From the NCBI GenBank assembly GCA_002428985.1, contig DIYL01000054.1, positions 124,001-188,000 of the forward strand: 64,000 nucleotides of DNA, in the 5' to 3' direction. A model generated the notes under the pieces. It was not told the origin of the DNA. It did no database searches and worked only from the letters and a program-made list of their open reading frames with translations. Shown here one piece after another: positions 52,338 to 61,830 of the stretch (positions within the stretch are counted from its first letter, which is position 1; each line of letters begins with the position of its first letter). A program made the position numbers and the translations under genes. The DNA comes from Anaerolineales bacterium UBA6055. GTDB taxonomy: Bacteria > Chloroflexota > Anaerolineae > Aggregatilineales > Phototrophicaceae.

Positions 52338-53270
52338 TTAATTGCCTTTCTTTCTGCGTCGGAATATGCGCCGTATCAGACCAGTCTTTTCTGGTGGTTT
52401 ATCTTGTGGGAGCATCTCAGCGAGTAGGGCAGATGTATCATCGTCTTCATCTTCCTCAGGACGCAACAATATGCCTTCAGGGCGAATTTCTACAGCAATA
52501 CGATCTGCAACCTGAAGATGAGTACGGACAGCGGATGGCAACTGAATACGCCCTTCATCATCTAATTTACGGTCTTCTTGTTGACCTGATAAGTCCTGTC
52601 CCAATGCACCATCACGTAGGGTCAAAATACGGTCAGCATAATTTGCGACTTCCATATCATGGGTGACCATCAACACAGTTAAACCATAGCGTTCACGGAG
52701 TTCGCCAATCAGCTTCATCACTTGAAACGCATTTTCACGATCAAGCGCCCCTGTCGGTTCATCAGCGAGCAATAGATTGGGCTGGTTTGCCAGTGCCACA
52801 GCAATTGCAACGCGTTGTTGTTGACCACCGGATAACTGGGTCGGACGTTTATGAATATGCTCTAGCATCCCGACAGCATCTAATAACTCTTTGGCTTGTT
52901 TTTTACGTTGCCAGAAGGGCGTACCTGCCAACATCATCGGCAAGGTGACATTACGTAAGGCATTGCGATGTCCAAGTAGATTTTGTCCGACATTCTGCCA
53001 AATAAAGCCAACCCGACTAAGGCGATACTCCGCAAGTTGTCTCCCTTTGAGGTCAAGCAAGTTTTCACCATCAACTGCCAATTGCCCTGCAGTGGGTTTA
53101 TCAAGTCCACCGAGAAGATTCAGTAGCGAACTTTTACCAGCACCTGACGGACCAATAATAGCGACCATTTCGCCTTGTTCCATCTCGAAGTCAATACCGC
53201 GTAACGCCACAATTTCATGGTCGGATACAGAATAGGCTTTAACGACTTGCTGACATTTAATATAAGTCAT
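52338..53270 (-). CDS. ABC exporter ATP-binding protein with C-terminal AbrB-like extension
   Basis: 310 residues. The ATPase (1-225) has GPSGAGKSSLL, LSGGQQQRVAIAVAL and LLLADEPTGALD. Beyond it, near 236-274, DDEGRIQLPSAVRTHLQVAD and IAVEIRPEGILLRP resemble the swapped-hairpin AbrB/SpoVT domain. A highly acidic stretch (EEDEDDD) and a basic end (IRRIFRRRKKGN) complete the protein. The extension is absent from its sister ATPase and from typical MacB-type proteins. It could dimerise or bind DNA or a partner. It sits between the fusion protein and the other ATPase in the exporter operon. Confidence 0.88.
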   Translation of the reverse strand: MTYIKCQQVVKAYSVSDHEIVALRGIDFEMEQGEMVAIIGPSGAGKSSLLNLLGGLDKPTAGQLAVDGENLLDLKGRQLAEYRLSRVGFIWQNVGQNLLGHRNALRNVTLPMMLAGTPFWQRKKQAKELLDAVGMLEHIHKRPTQLSGGQQQRVAIAVALANQPNLLLADEPTGALDRENAFQVMKLIGELRERYGLTVLMVTHDMEVANYADRILTLRDGALGQDLSGQQEDRKLDDEGRIQLPSAVRTHLQVADRIAVEIRPEGILLRPEEDEDDDTSALLAEMLPQDKPPEKTGLIRRIFRRRKKGN

Positions 53271-53273
53271 CGG

Positions 53274-54635
53274 TTATTGTCCCACCACAATGTCACCTTC
53301 GTTAAGTCCAGTCTGGACTTCAACACGGTCATCGGTTTGTAAGCCTATTGTGATGTCTACAACGCGTTCACCATCGGCTGTTTGAACGACAACAAAGGTG
53401 CGGTTTTGGAAGGTACGGATTGCTTCTGGTGGAAGCCATAGCACGTTATCGCGCACATCAAGTGGCATATCAACTTCGATGAGTTGTCCCGATGGGATTG
53501 CTTCGAGTGATGCAGCAACTCGCACAGTTTGATCAGCGTCACGGTTACTCAGAGGAACTTGACGCACAACACATTGAACCGCAGTGTCTGGTCGATTCAT
53601 GAGCTCACATGTGCCAATCATGCCGACACTAAGTTGTTGTGTATCATTAAAGGCGAGGTTTGCACTTACTTCCAACGGCTCTGGAATTGCAAGTGTCATA
53701 ACTGTATCGAATGCGGCAACTGCCGAACCGGGGCTCACATTGACCTCCAAAACAACCCCATCAAATGGCGCAAAGAGTGAGGACTGCGCAATATCACCTT
53801 GAATTTGGTCGATATTCAATTGTGCTTCGTTGACCGCTTGAATCTGCGAGGCGTTGCCACCACCTTCAATTGCATCTTGCAAATTAACTTCTTGTTGTAA
53901 GACGTTATTTTCAGCATTTGTGATGGTGTACTGATAATTATTGTATGTCTGGGCAGCTGACCAGTAGCTGACTTGTGCCGATTGGAGTGATGCTTCGGCT
54001 GACTGTACTTGATTATAGGCATTATCAACAACCGATGGATCAGCAGATGGGTTCCCCAAAGCATTATTGTAATCGCGCTCGGCGTTATCAAGGTCAACAC
54101 GAGCTTTTTCTAGTGATTGTCGTGCACTGACAACATTTGTCCACGGTGCATTATCGACAGTACTCGCCAAATTTACATTAGCGTCAGCAAGGGAAAACTG
54201 TGCACTGGTAACACTATCGCCAGATGTATCATCGCCGGATTCAAGGTTGGTCAATGCCGTCTGTAAGCTGAGTTGCGCTGATGCAAGTTGATCCTCTAAG
54301 CTGTCAATTTGATAATCGGCAAGCAGGGCACCAGCGGTGACTGTATCATTACGACGGACATTCACGGTACGGATTGTCCCAGCAATTTCAAATGTTAGAT
54401 CTTGCTGATCGCGAGGAAGCCACCGCCCACTAAATACTAAGGATTCTTGAACTGTACCGCTCTGAACTGTGTAAGTGGGTTTGGCTGCGGCGGGTGCAGT
54501 CGGAATAGGCGTAACGGTCGGTTGAATTTGCTGATTGGGGTTATCAGTTTCGATCAATGTGCCACATGCCGAGATGATGACCAATGATAAGATTGTAAGT
54601 GTCCGAGTGAGCCATCGGTAATGCATAACGTTCAT
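53274..54635 (-). CDS. Periplasmic adaptor / membrane-fusion lipoprotein (HlyD/MacA type)
   Basis: 453 residues. It opens with a lipoprotein signal (LTILSLVIISAC; Cys24 lipobox). A barrel-sandwich hybrid (LTFEIAGTIRTVNVRRNDTVTAGALLA) flanks a long alpha-helical coiled coil (residues 120-255, rich in Gln/Ala/Ser, such as NVVSARQSLEKARVDLDNAE). The second hybrid half is FAPFDGVVLEVNVSPGSAVAAFDTVMTL. The start at 54635 is close to GGAG; ATG 54626 is an alternative. It links the FtsX permease to the envelope. Confidence 0.9.
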   Translation of the reverse strand: MNVMHYRWLTRTLTILSLVIISACGTLIETDNPNQQIQPTVTPIPTAPAAAKPTYTVQSGTVQESLVFSGRWLPRDQQDLTFEIAGTIRTVNVRRNDTVTAGALLADYQIDSLEDQLASAQLSLQTALTNLESGDDTSGDSVTSAQFSLADANVNLASTVDNAPWTNVVSARQSLEKARVDLDNAERDYNNALGNPSADPSVVDNAYNQVQSAEASLQSAQVSYWSAAQTYNNYQYTITNAENNVLQQEVNLQDAIEGGGNASQIQAVNEAQLNIDQIQGDIAQSSLFAPFDGVVLEVNVSPGSAVAAFDTVMTLAIPEPLEVSANLAFNDTQQLSVGMIGTCELMNRPDTAVQCVVRQVPLSNRDADQTVRVAASLEAIPSGQLIEVDMPLDVRDNVLWLPPEAIRTFQNRTFVVVQTADGERVVDITIGLQTDDRVEVQTGLNEGDIVVGQ

Positions 54636-54644
54636 GCTCCGTTC

Positions 54645-57413
54645 TTAGACATCGCCAATTTTGACGACTTGGGATAGTTGCTCACGACTGAGCATCAGTG
54701 AGATAAATAGAGTGACAAATAATAGAATTCCGGCAAATACAGAGTAGACGAGAATAATTTCGTCCCATGCAACGCGTACCAGATAAGGTGGTAAACCACC
54801 ACTAAAATCGAGCAAGGGCAAATAGAGTAGGGTTGTTACAACACCAATTGATGTTCCGCTGAGGATACCGCTAGCCGCCATCAAACTTTGTAACAGAATC
54901 ATATAAATACCGACGGCAAACCCGCTCATACCCATCGCTCTTAACGTACCCAATTGTGACGATTGAGCGCGGAATGACGCTGTACTCTGGATAATTGTGC
55001 CGATAAGAGTCAATACAATAGATGCAACAAACCCAACAGATAAAAAGCCGAGCACACCACGTCGCCCCGGTTCTGCTTGTGCTTGACGTAGGGTTTCTTC
55101 AGGGTCTAGCCAACGCAACACGGGAAAATCAATATCGGCAATTTTTTGTTGGACTTCGTCTATCTCGACGCCATCATCTAGTCCGAGCCACACATTTTGT
55201 GGGAGTTCTGTACCGACAACTTCAAATAACGGGTCAATGTTGGTAATCATGACAAAACCTTCACGCGGGTCGGTTGTTGGGAAGAAGTCAAATACACCTA
55301 TTACAGGTACACGTGTTTCGTACCATTCACCGAGTGCCTGTACCTGCAAGGTAACTTCTTGACCAATCGCAATTGCCAGCTCATTCACTGTATTGGTATC
55401 GAGCAATACACCTGTACGATTGCCTGCAAGTTGGTTAAACAATGTACCAATATCATCAGTTGAATAATCTTCGCGCCACCGTGTGACCGCCGCAATATCA
55501 CCGCGGTCAATGCCAACAACTTTGCCATCGACACGGCTTGACCGCACAACCAATCGGGCTGTATATGAACCAAAGCGCGACACACCATATAACTCGTCGA
55601 TACTGCGCAAATCTTGAACAGGTGGCGCATTATATCCGGTTACAGTTAATGTTGCTGCTCCAGAATCATCCGCACCAGTATCAGTCAGTGCATCGGCTAC
55701 TGTGACAATGACGAGATCTGCCCCAATAGCATAATTAATCGAATCGACAAGACTCCGGTCTAATGTGCTCGCCATAGATGCTGTAAATCCAGTCAGGCTC
55801 AGCGTAAATGCCATCATCAACAATGCGCCACGATAACGCCCCTCAGACCGTGTTAACTCTCGTAATGCCATGAGTAAAGTCATATTGCGTGTGACTGCCA
55901 ATACGCGTGCTAAAAACCCTAGAAACATCGGTAACAAGCGCAAGAACAATAAGGTCGCTCCAAGAGCAAACAAAGTTGGGCCAATAAATGTCAACGGATC
56001 CGCAAATGGACTGTCTGCTTCGGTTGTCAGCCCACCTTGCTGATTAAGAGTGTAGAGTACATATCCAGCGGGAATGAGAATGAGTAAGTCGATATAGGCT
56101 TTTTGCCACCATGCTTTACCGCCCCGCACTGATTGTTGCCGGAAACTGTTGATGTTTTGGCGGGTAGTGCGCCAAGCGAGGAATAATCCACTACTTGCAG
56201 AAATGAACCCAGTGGCGACACCTGTCAAAATCGCTTCTAATGTGAATGTGATCCCCAAAACAGGGGCTGATGTGTCAATTTCAAGAAATGAAGTGGTTTG
56301 CCCAACAATCCGTACAATATAGGGGCTAACAAATATCGCGATTGCTAGTGCAACCCCAACTAACATCAACCACATCTGAATATGAATCCAGAGAACTCCG
56401 CTTCGGCTCATACCACGACTACGCAGTTTGACATCTTCACCTTGTTGGCGAGTAACGAGTAGGTTCGCAACCAACGAGACAAAATAGAGCACTAATCCGC
56501 CGACAGGTAAAATGATAATAAACAGTTGTAGTGATAATGCATTAACTTCTTCACTGAACGCGGTTAGTGCCTCAGTCGGAGCAACATCTTGGCGTACACC
56601 CGGTAAGACAATATCAACATCGCGTACACCAGTCTCAATACGCGAGATCAATCCATCAATTTCAACAGTCCGTAGCTCTTCGCCATCAAATATCAGTTGC
56701 CACGCGGCTTCATCAATTGGGTTCTGTCCTTGAGTGGTTTCGAGCATTTTCCACAAGAGGTCTTCTTGTGTCAGTAATACGAGGTCAAAGAATTTTGGTG
56801 GGAAAATCCAGACAGGATCATCTTCGTTAAGCGGTCGCCATAGCGCTACAACTTCGACCTGCGCCGGTTGTGTTCCGGCACGCTGTGCAATAAGAATATC
56901 CCCCACATTGATACCCGAGTTAAATAAAGCTGATTCAGGTAGTAATACAGGATAAGGTGTGCCTTCTTGCCATTCTTCAGTAGGTGGCCATTCACCTTGC
57001 ACAATGTCATATTTGGATTCTGCACCTTTCAGGTACGATACACCATAAGTGCCGAGGGGCTGGTTACGTTGTGTCCGGACTTGCCATGACCCACCGCGCA
57101 CGTACTGTACATTTTGTATAACATCTAATCCAATCTCGTTAACAAACCCCTGTTGCACAGCGGCAGACGCATTGGTGACATCATCAATTGTGATATTGCC
57201 GTTCCACGCACCCAAGTATCGAAACCGAAAATTATATGCAGGATCATCTAGGCGTGTGTCTAAGATATCGCTATATACAGAATCTACATAAAGAGGCAGG
57301 CTCAGCGCTAATGTCGTTGCTACCGATAAACCAACAATCACCCACATAACGAGCAGGAGATGTTGTCGGATACGCTCAATTGTAAAAAGTAGAGTATCTA
57401 AAAATCGGAACAC
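54645..57413 (-). CDS. Large FtsX/MacB-type ABC exporter permease
   Basis: 922 residues from a GTG at 57413 in the tail of a 61-codon ORF. The plan is: N-terminal helix (HLLLVMWVIVGLSVATTLALSL), extracytoplasmic domain, FtsX helices (LQLFIIILPVGGLVLYFV, LVGVALAIAIFV), further helices and a second large extracellular domain, then a final FtsX bundle (LGFLSVGFVASIVLTLIGTIIQ, QLGTLRAMGMSGFAVGI). Two FtsX domains in one chain replace a permease dimer. This would pair with two different ATPases. It is the first long gene of the exporter operon. Confidence 0.9.
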   Translation of the reverse strand: MFRFLDTLLFTIERIRQHLLLVMWVIVGLSVATTLALSLPLYVDSVYSDILDTRLDDPAYNFRFRYLGAWNGNITIDDVTNASAAVQQGFVNEIGLDVIQNVQYVRGGSWQVRTQRNQPLGTYGVSYLKGAESKYDIVQGEWPPTEEWQEGTPYPVLLPESALFNSGINVGDILIAQRAGTQPAQVEVVALWRPLNEDDPVWIFPPKFFDLVLLTQEDLLWKMLETTQGQNPIDEAAWQLIFDGEELRTVEIDGLISRIETGVRDVDIVLPGVRQDVAPTEALTAFSEEVNALSLQLFIIILPVGGLVLYFVSLVANLLVTRQQGEDVKLRSRGMSRSGVLWIHIQMWLMLVGVALAIAIFVSPYIVRIVGQTTSFLEIDTSAPVLGITFTLEAILTGVATGFISASSGLFLAWRTTRQNINSFRQQSVRGGKAWWQKAYIDLLILIPAGYVLYTLNQQGGLTTEADSPFADPLTFIGPTLFALGATLLFLRLLPMFLGFLARVLAVTRNMTLLMALRELTRSEGRYRGALLMMAFTLSLTGFTASMASTLDRSLVDSINYAIGADLVIVTVADALTDTGADDSGAATLTVTGYNAPPVQDLRSIDELYGVSRFGSYTARLVVRSSRVDGKVVGIDRGDIAAVTRWREDYSTDDIGTLFNQLAGNRTGVLLDTNTVNELAIAIGQEVTLQVQALGEWYETRVPVIGVFDFFPTTDPREGFVMITNIDPLFEVVGTELPQNVWLGLDDGVEIDEVQQKIADIDFPVLRWLDPEETLRQAQAEPGRRGVLGFLSVGFVASIVLTLIGTIIQSTASFRAQSSQLGTLRAMGMSGFAVGIYMILLQSLMAASGILSGTSIGVVTTLLYLPLLDFSGGLPPYLVRVAWDEIILVYSVFAGILLFVTLFISLMLSREQLSQVVKIGDV

Positions 57414-57583
57414 GGCGCATGGCTTTCTGGATTTATAAGTCTGTAGTGTTGGTGAGTACTATGCTTGATGCAAATGAAGTTTTCCCAAGTAAAATGTAAA
57501 AACTTTGTAAACTCATTGGGATTGGATAAGGGGATGATGTGAGACTGTAGTTCACAGACAGCATTTTCATAACGCGTTGTCAT
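57398..57583 (-). CDS. Possible 61-residue ORF overlapping the permease start
   Basis: ATG 57583 is preceded by AAGGGGGAAAC, one of the best ribosome sites in the window. The frame runs 61 codons and overlaps the permease GTG start by 16 bp. The peptide (MTTRYENAVCELQ..., ending HAPCSDF) has no signal or recognised domain. Either it is a small leader whose translation delivers ribosomes to the GTG start of the permease, or chance. The strong site favours translation. Confidence 0.4.
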   Translation of the reverse strand: MTTRYENAVCELQSHIIPLSNPNEFTKFLHFTWENFICIKHSTHQHYRLINPESHAPCSDF

Positions 57584-57613
57584 GTTTCCCCCTTATATCA
57601 TATTACTTACACA

Positions 57614-57640
57614 TAGAGGGCGGGGCATCCTCACCCTCTA
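57614..57640 (-). terminator. Hairpin after the solute-binding protein gene
   Basis: TAGAGGG (57614-57620) and CCCTCTA (57634-57640) form a 7-bp stem 16 bp beyond the stop at 57656, ahead of the exporter operon. The tail is only moderately T-rich. Confidence 0.5.
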
Positions 57641-57655
57641 CGTTACGTCTATGTT

Positions 57656-60316
57656 TTAGCCACCAAAGTTTGGTAGAACATCTTCAAGCGATGGGTCAAC
57701 TTGTATTGCACAATCGAAGAATTGTCCGAAGTAATTGATCGCTTGGTCAATTGCCGGGTCATATGCCGGAATCGCAGCAGCACAATCTCGATAGCCTTCT
57801 GAAAGCAGTTGTGCTTCTTCAAGCTCTGCTTGTAAATCTGCATCTTCAAGCACGTAGCGGTCAAATGAACGAAGTAACCATAATCCAAGAAGGGCATCCC
57901 CGACACCTTCAATACCTCCACCGAAACCTGCTGGGATTGGAATGGTATTTGGGTCATCCAATTTGAAGGAAATGTCATTATATAACTGCACTGTGTCTTG
58001 ACTTTGCAAGGTTGCCAACAATGGGTCATTGATGATACTGCGGCGTGCAGGCATCGCTGTAATCAACGCAGGGTTCGTGCTGATGAAGCTGATGAAACGG
58101 TAGCATGCATCAGCAAAATCAGTTTTTGAACTCACGTACAAGCCACCTATATCGAAGTTGACAGCCGAGAATTGTGTACCAGCTGGGAATGGAACAGGAA
58201 TCTGAGGATTATTAGCATTATCGTCTTCCTCATCATCATCGCTAAAGTCGGCTGTAAATGCATTCAATACCTGTGTGTATAGTGCAAAGGCATCATCATC
58301 ACCACCAAAACCACCGCCTGGACCAAAGGTAGCAAGTTCTTCATACTCTATGAAACCCTCTTTAGCGAGGTCGAGTACCTGACGAATAGCTTCAATACTT
58401 GCGGGGTTTGTGTAATCAATCGTAATCGGTTGGGTGCGATAGTCTAATGGTAGACCACCGTATGCTGCTACAAGATTCGTCAGATATGTACCACCACCAA
58501 AGCTTTGTGGGCTGAATGGTGCAGGATCTTCTGGATCGAACTTGAGTGTACGCAATGTGTTCTCAAAGTCTGTAACTGTCCAGCCAGAGTATGGCGGGAA
58601 TGCACCACCTTGGTTGACCAAATTTGTATCATAAACCATAGATTCTGGTTGAACATCCAATGGTAGACCGTATATTTGTCCATCACGGGTAACTTGGTTC
58701 AAGACACCACCGACAAAATCGGATGGGTCGACAATTGGATCACTTGAAATCAATGGTGAAATATTCAATAGTAAGCTTATATCACCACTTTGAACAATAT
58801 TGCCTGTCGTGTAGAAGCAGTCATATTGTTCAGATAAATCAGGTAATGAGTTGCCACTAAAGAATGTCGCCCCACGCAGATCAACATTAATCACATCAGG
58901 GTTAAATGCGACAAAATCTGCAATTGCCGTATTCCAATCGTCTTCATTTGGAATATTTGCCGTGAAACCACTGATACCAAAAGATAGCGCAATTTCACCT
59001 TCGCCGACAATGATTTCTTGTGGTGGCGGTGCAACAATGATACTTTGATTAAGACCTCGTTCGTCTGCGATAGCAAGGCGCTCAAGGATTTGTTGCTCTG
59101 CTTCTTGGATTGCTGTTGCGGCATCAATGCCATCGTTTACAACTTTATCGACAGCAAGTTCGAGAAATGCCCCGTAGCGTAGATCGTTGGGTGGGATTGC
59201 AAAGTCAATATTTTGATTCACCAATTGCAAGATTTCATCAGATGGATTTAGGAAACTACTAATTGTTCCTTCTTCACCCTCATCCTGACCTAGCAAGCTA
59301 CGACGGGCAGGAACAACACCCAAAAACGCGTTGGATAGTTGTGGGTCTTGTGATACAAATTTCACGAATTCATAAGCTTCTTGCGGGTAGAGTGTTCCCG
59401 AGCTAACAGCTAGACCATTTGATGAAAGACCCAAAAAGCTGCCTGGTAATGTCGCAACTTGAATGTCATCTGTATCAATACCACCTGCCGATGTGAAGAT
59501 TGCCGGAATGAGCAGTACAGGCGCATCTTGGATGAATTGGAAACCACCTTCGGTAGGAATGATGCCGTCTGTCTGTAAATCAGCCCAAAGTTGTACCAAT
59601 TCTGCCAATTGTGGATTGGAATAATCGGGCGCACTAGGAAATTGCAGATCATCTACAACGCGTTGACCACCACTTAGGGCATACATCATCATATCGAGAT
59701 TTCCACCGATGTCCACAAGCGCAGGGATTTGTACATTACCATCGTCATCAAGTGTTACAAGTTCACGCAGTGCAATATCGACATCAGCTGGACTGAACCA
59801 ACTATCAGGATAGGGCAGGTTATTCTGGTCAAAAATTGCAGGTTGATAAGCCAGACCAATCACATCGGCAGACATCGGGACACCCCAGATACCGCCATCC
59901 CATTGGAAAGCTTGCCATACAGGGAAGTAGAAGTCATCAATATTGAAGTTTGGATCACTAAGAATGAGTGGTGATAAGTCGAGTACAATGCCAGCACGAG
60001 TAATTTCTGTATTCATCTGTCCTTGCGATGATACAAGCATCACATCTGCTTCACTGGCATATTCTTCAAACTCATCAAGAAACGACTCAACATCTCCAGT
60101 TGCTTCAAATGATGGATTTTGTTCTGCTGATTTGATATTCACACGAATATTAGGGTATAGTGCTTCGAAGCGTTCAATTGCTTCATCTGGAAAACCATCA
60201 ATCAAAAATTCTGGGATTGCTACAGAGATGGCGACTGTTTCTTGTGCTGTTGTCGGAACTAGTCCGATAATGAGCAACAGAGACAATACTAATATCGTTG
60301 ACAAACGATGTTTCAT
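57656..60316 (-). CDS. Fused tandem extracellular solute-binding protein
   Basis: 886 residues from ATG 60316 (AGGAG 10 nt upstream). Signal peptide (LSTILVLSLLLIIGLVPTTAQ). Two full maltose-type binding domains are joined: domain 1 about 35-440 and domain 2 about 445-886 (starting EIALSFGISGFTANI). Each contains an ExFxxxxP-type start and the repeated end motif, GVVPARRSLLGQDE and TAMPARRSIINDPL. An acidic insert (DDDEEDDNANNPQIP) lies in domain 2. No ABC permease gene adjoins. A CRP-like site lies upstream. The ligand is probably a sugar or oligosaccharide. Confidence 0.85.
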   Translation of the reverse strand: MKHRLSTILVLSLLLIIGLVPTTAQETVAISVAIPEFLIDGFPDEAIERFEALYPNIRVNIKSAEQNPSFEATGDVESFLDEFEEYASEADVMLVSSQGQMNTEITRAGIVLDLSPLILSDPNFNIDDFYFPVWQAFQWDGGIWGVPMSADVIGLAYQPAIFDQNNLPYPDSWFSPADVDIALRELVTLDDDGNVQIPALVDIGGNLDMMMYALSGGQRVVDDLQFPSAPDYSNPQLAELVQLWADLQTDGIIPTEGGFQFIQDAPVLLIPAIFTSAGGIDTDDIQVATLPGSFLGLSSNGLAVSSGTLYPQEAYEFVKFVSQDPQLSNAFLGVVPARRSLLGQDEGEEGTISSFLNPSDEILQLVNQNIDFAIPPNDLRYGAFLELAVDKVVNDGIDAATAIQEAEQQILERLAIADERGLNQSIIVAPPPQEIIVGEGEIALSFGISGFTANIPNEDDWNTAIADFVAFNPDVINVDLRGATFFSGNSLPDLSEQYDCFYTTGNIVQSGDISLLLNISPLISSDPIVDPSDFVGGVLNQVTRDGQIYGLPLDVQPESMVYDTNLVNQGGAFPPYSGWTVTDFENTLRTLKFDPEDPAPFSPQSFGGGTYLTNLVAAYGGLPLDYRTQPITIDYTNPASIEAIRQVLDLAKEGFIEYEELATFGPGGGFGGDDDAFALYTQVLNAFTADFSDDDEEDDNANNPQIPVPFPAGTQFSAVNFDIGGLYVSSKTDFADACYRFISFISTNPALITAMPARRSIINDPLLATLQSQDTVQLYNDISFKLDDPNTIPIPAGFGGGIEGVGDALLGLWLLRSFDRYVLEDADLQAELEEAQLLSEGYRDCAAAIPAYDPAIDQAINYFGQFFDCAIQVDPSLEDVLPNFGG

Positions 60317-60430
60317 GCGGGTTGTTCTCCTCATTTTTTGATAAATACTACACTAGCTATATATCAGTTTTACATTTCTCCCAAAACATCTACGCAAATT
60401 CTCATCTATGGTTGCAAATATACGATATGC

Positions 60431-60446
60431 CGTGAATCATTTCACA
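60431..60446. promoter_or_regulatory. CRP-like site upstream of the tandem binding protein
   Basis: CGTGA-ATCATT-TCACA matches TGTGA-N6-TCACA with one mismatch and lies about 115 bp upstream of the start codon. The other strong CRP-like site in this window is at 26877. Confidence 0.45.
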
Positions 60447-60467
60447 CAATAGGCCGATATTCAATAC

Positions 60468-60489
60468 CCATTCAAAAAAGTTTGAATGG
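60468..60489. terminator. Hairpin near the end of the CPBP gene
   Basis: CCATTCAAA and TTTGAATGG form a perfect 9-bp stem with an AAAG loop, followed on the + strand by TTTT. It lies about 30 bp past the CPBP stop, so it may end that transcript, although the better T-run faces the other way. Confidence 0.5.
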
Positions 60490-60521
60490 TTTTGGGTAAA
60501 GTATCTAGTTTTATTTACGGG

Positions 60522-61283
60522 TCATACAGGCTGAATAGATGTCATTTCTTGGTAATTGTTATATTTACTCAAGAGGGGCGGAGCGATGACATGTAGGATT
60601 ATATCTGCACAGAAGTGAGCAATCATTGCAGCAACCAAACCATATTGCCAAAATAGCCAACCACACACAACGCCAATAATGCTATTTAGTACAATGGCTC
60701 GTACGATGATAATAGGTGTTAAAGGAGTCATGGCGGCTGTTGCAGGCAGGTGTCCGATGCCAAATAAAATAGCGGATATAAAAATTGCAATCGGTATCGC
60801 TATCGTTATGTCGAGTTGTATAACTTGACCCAGTACCCATGCAATAGCAGAAACTAGAAACAAGCGAGTTAGTATCTCTTCACTGATTCCACCATAGAAA
60901 GATGCAAAAAAGCGTTTCCATACAGGTAATGTATGTTGGGTATCTTTCAGAGCTGCTGGGATATGTGGTTGAAATACGATAACTTCCACAACAACTAAAA
61001 GCGTGGCACCCAAAATGCCAGCAATCATTGCTAAAGGGATGCTCGAAATTGGTGAGATAATCTCTAAGCCGATTGATGTTGCAGCATTCAATCCTAGAAA
61101 TGTAACGATTGCAAACAGAATTGCTCCTTGGATGAAGGATAATAGCATCAACTTAGGTAATGGCAGAGGTGCTTCAGCTAATTTGTCCTTATTGAGTTCG
61201 AATGCATAAGGCATAATGCCCACCACACCTACAATTGAGCCTACAAATATCACGATAAAGTGTAGCCAATTAAAGTCTTCCAT
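60522..61283 (-). CDS. CPBP-family intramembrane metalloprotease (CAAX-type)
   Basis: A 253-residue membrane protein with about 7-8 helices. The three motifs of the CPBP (Abi) family are visible: EEILTRLFLVSAIAW (Glu-Glu-x-x-x-Arg), FGIGHLPATAAM (His) and the final AHFCADIILHVIAPP (His). Family members cleave prenylated or other membrane proteins or protect against bacteriocins. It starts 5 bp after the winged-helix regulator, with which it must be co-transcribed. Confidence 0.9.
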   Translation of the reverse strand: MEDFNWLHFIVIFVGSIVGVVGIMPYAFELNKDKLAEAPLPLPKLMLLSFIQGAILFAIVTFLGLNAATSIGLEIISPISSIPLAMIAGILGATLLVVVEVIVFQPHIPAALKDTQHTLPVWKRFFASFYGGISEEILTRLFLVSAIAWVLGQVIQLDITIAIPIAIFISAILFGIGHLPATAAMTPLTPIIIVRAIVLNSIIGVVCGWLFWQYGLVAAMIAHFCADIILHVIAPPLLSKYNNYQEMTSIQPV

Positions 61284-61288
61284 CCCTG

Positions 61289-61825
61289 TTACTCCTGATC
61301 TTGTGTGGGTAGAAAAATCGTACTGAGTTGACGGCGTTTACGCCCATCTGCTGGTTTTTGATATTGTTTGAGTAATTCACCAAGTTGTTGACTAAATTCA
61401 CCCAATTCTTCATCCGACATATGAAGAGCCACTGTGTGATAACCAACGCCATCACGAACAAAGTCAATATCGTCATTAGATTGTAAATAGGTAGCAAATT
61501 CGGCAAGTAACGACACTACAAACGTGCTGAAAAAACGCATATGGTCATCTTTTGTTGCATTTGCAAGGTCATCTTCGGATAGATTTAGAAAGGATGCTTC
61601 ATGAATAGCATATGTTTTTTCAACAGTGCCACGTATTTGACGTTCACTAACAACTCTTAGCAAATCGCCCTCTTGTAGTGCACTCATGTGACGATATAAA
61701 GTAGCAACTGCAACATCGGGTAATACCTTTGCAACTTGCTGCGCGGTCATTTCGCGCCCACTGAGTGTAGTCAAAATCCGTAAGCGTACGGGATGTAAAA
61801 TTAGATTCAGTTTCTTTTTATCCAT
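61289..61825 (-). CDS. Winged-helix transcriptional regulator (ArsR-like)
   Basis: 178 residues. The HTH at 10-60 reads HPVRLRILTTLSGREMTAQQVAKVLPDVAVATLYRHMSALQEGDLLRVV, the ArsR/PadR-like sequence for a dimeric repressor. The C-terminal part is acidic and helical (LSEDDLANATKDDHMRFF...SDEELGEFSQQLGELLKQYQKP). An unusually symmetrical 42-bp operator lies directly upstream. It probably controls itself and the protease gene. Confidence 0.87.
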   Translation of the reverse strand: MDKKKLNLILHPVRLRILTTLSGREMTAQQVAKVLPDVAVATLYRHMSALQEGDLLRVVSERQIRGTVEKTYAIHEASFLNLSEDDLANATKDDHMRFFSTFVVSLLAEFATYLQSNDDIDFVRDGVGYHTVALHMSDEELGEFSQQLGELLKQYQKPADGRKRRQLSTIFLPTQDQE

Positions 61826-61830
61826 TTTTT

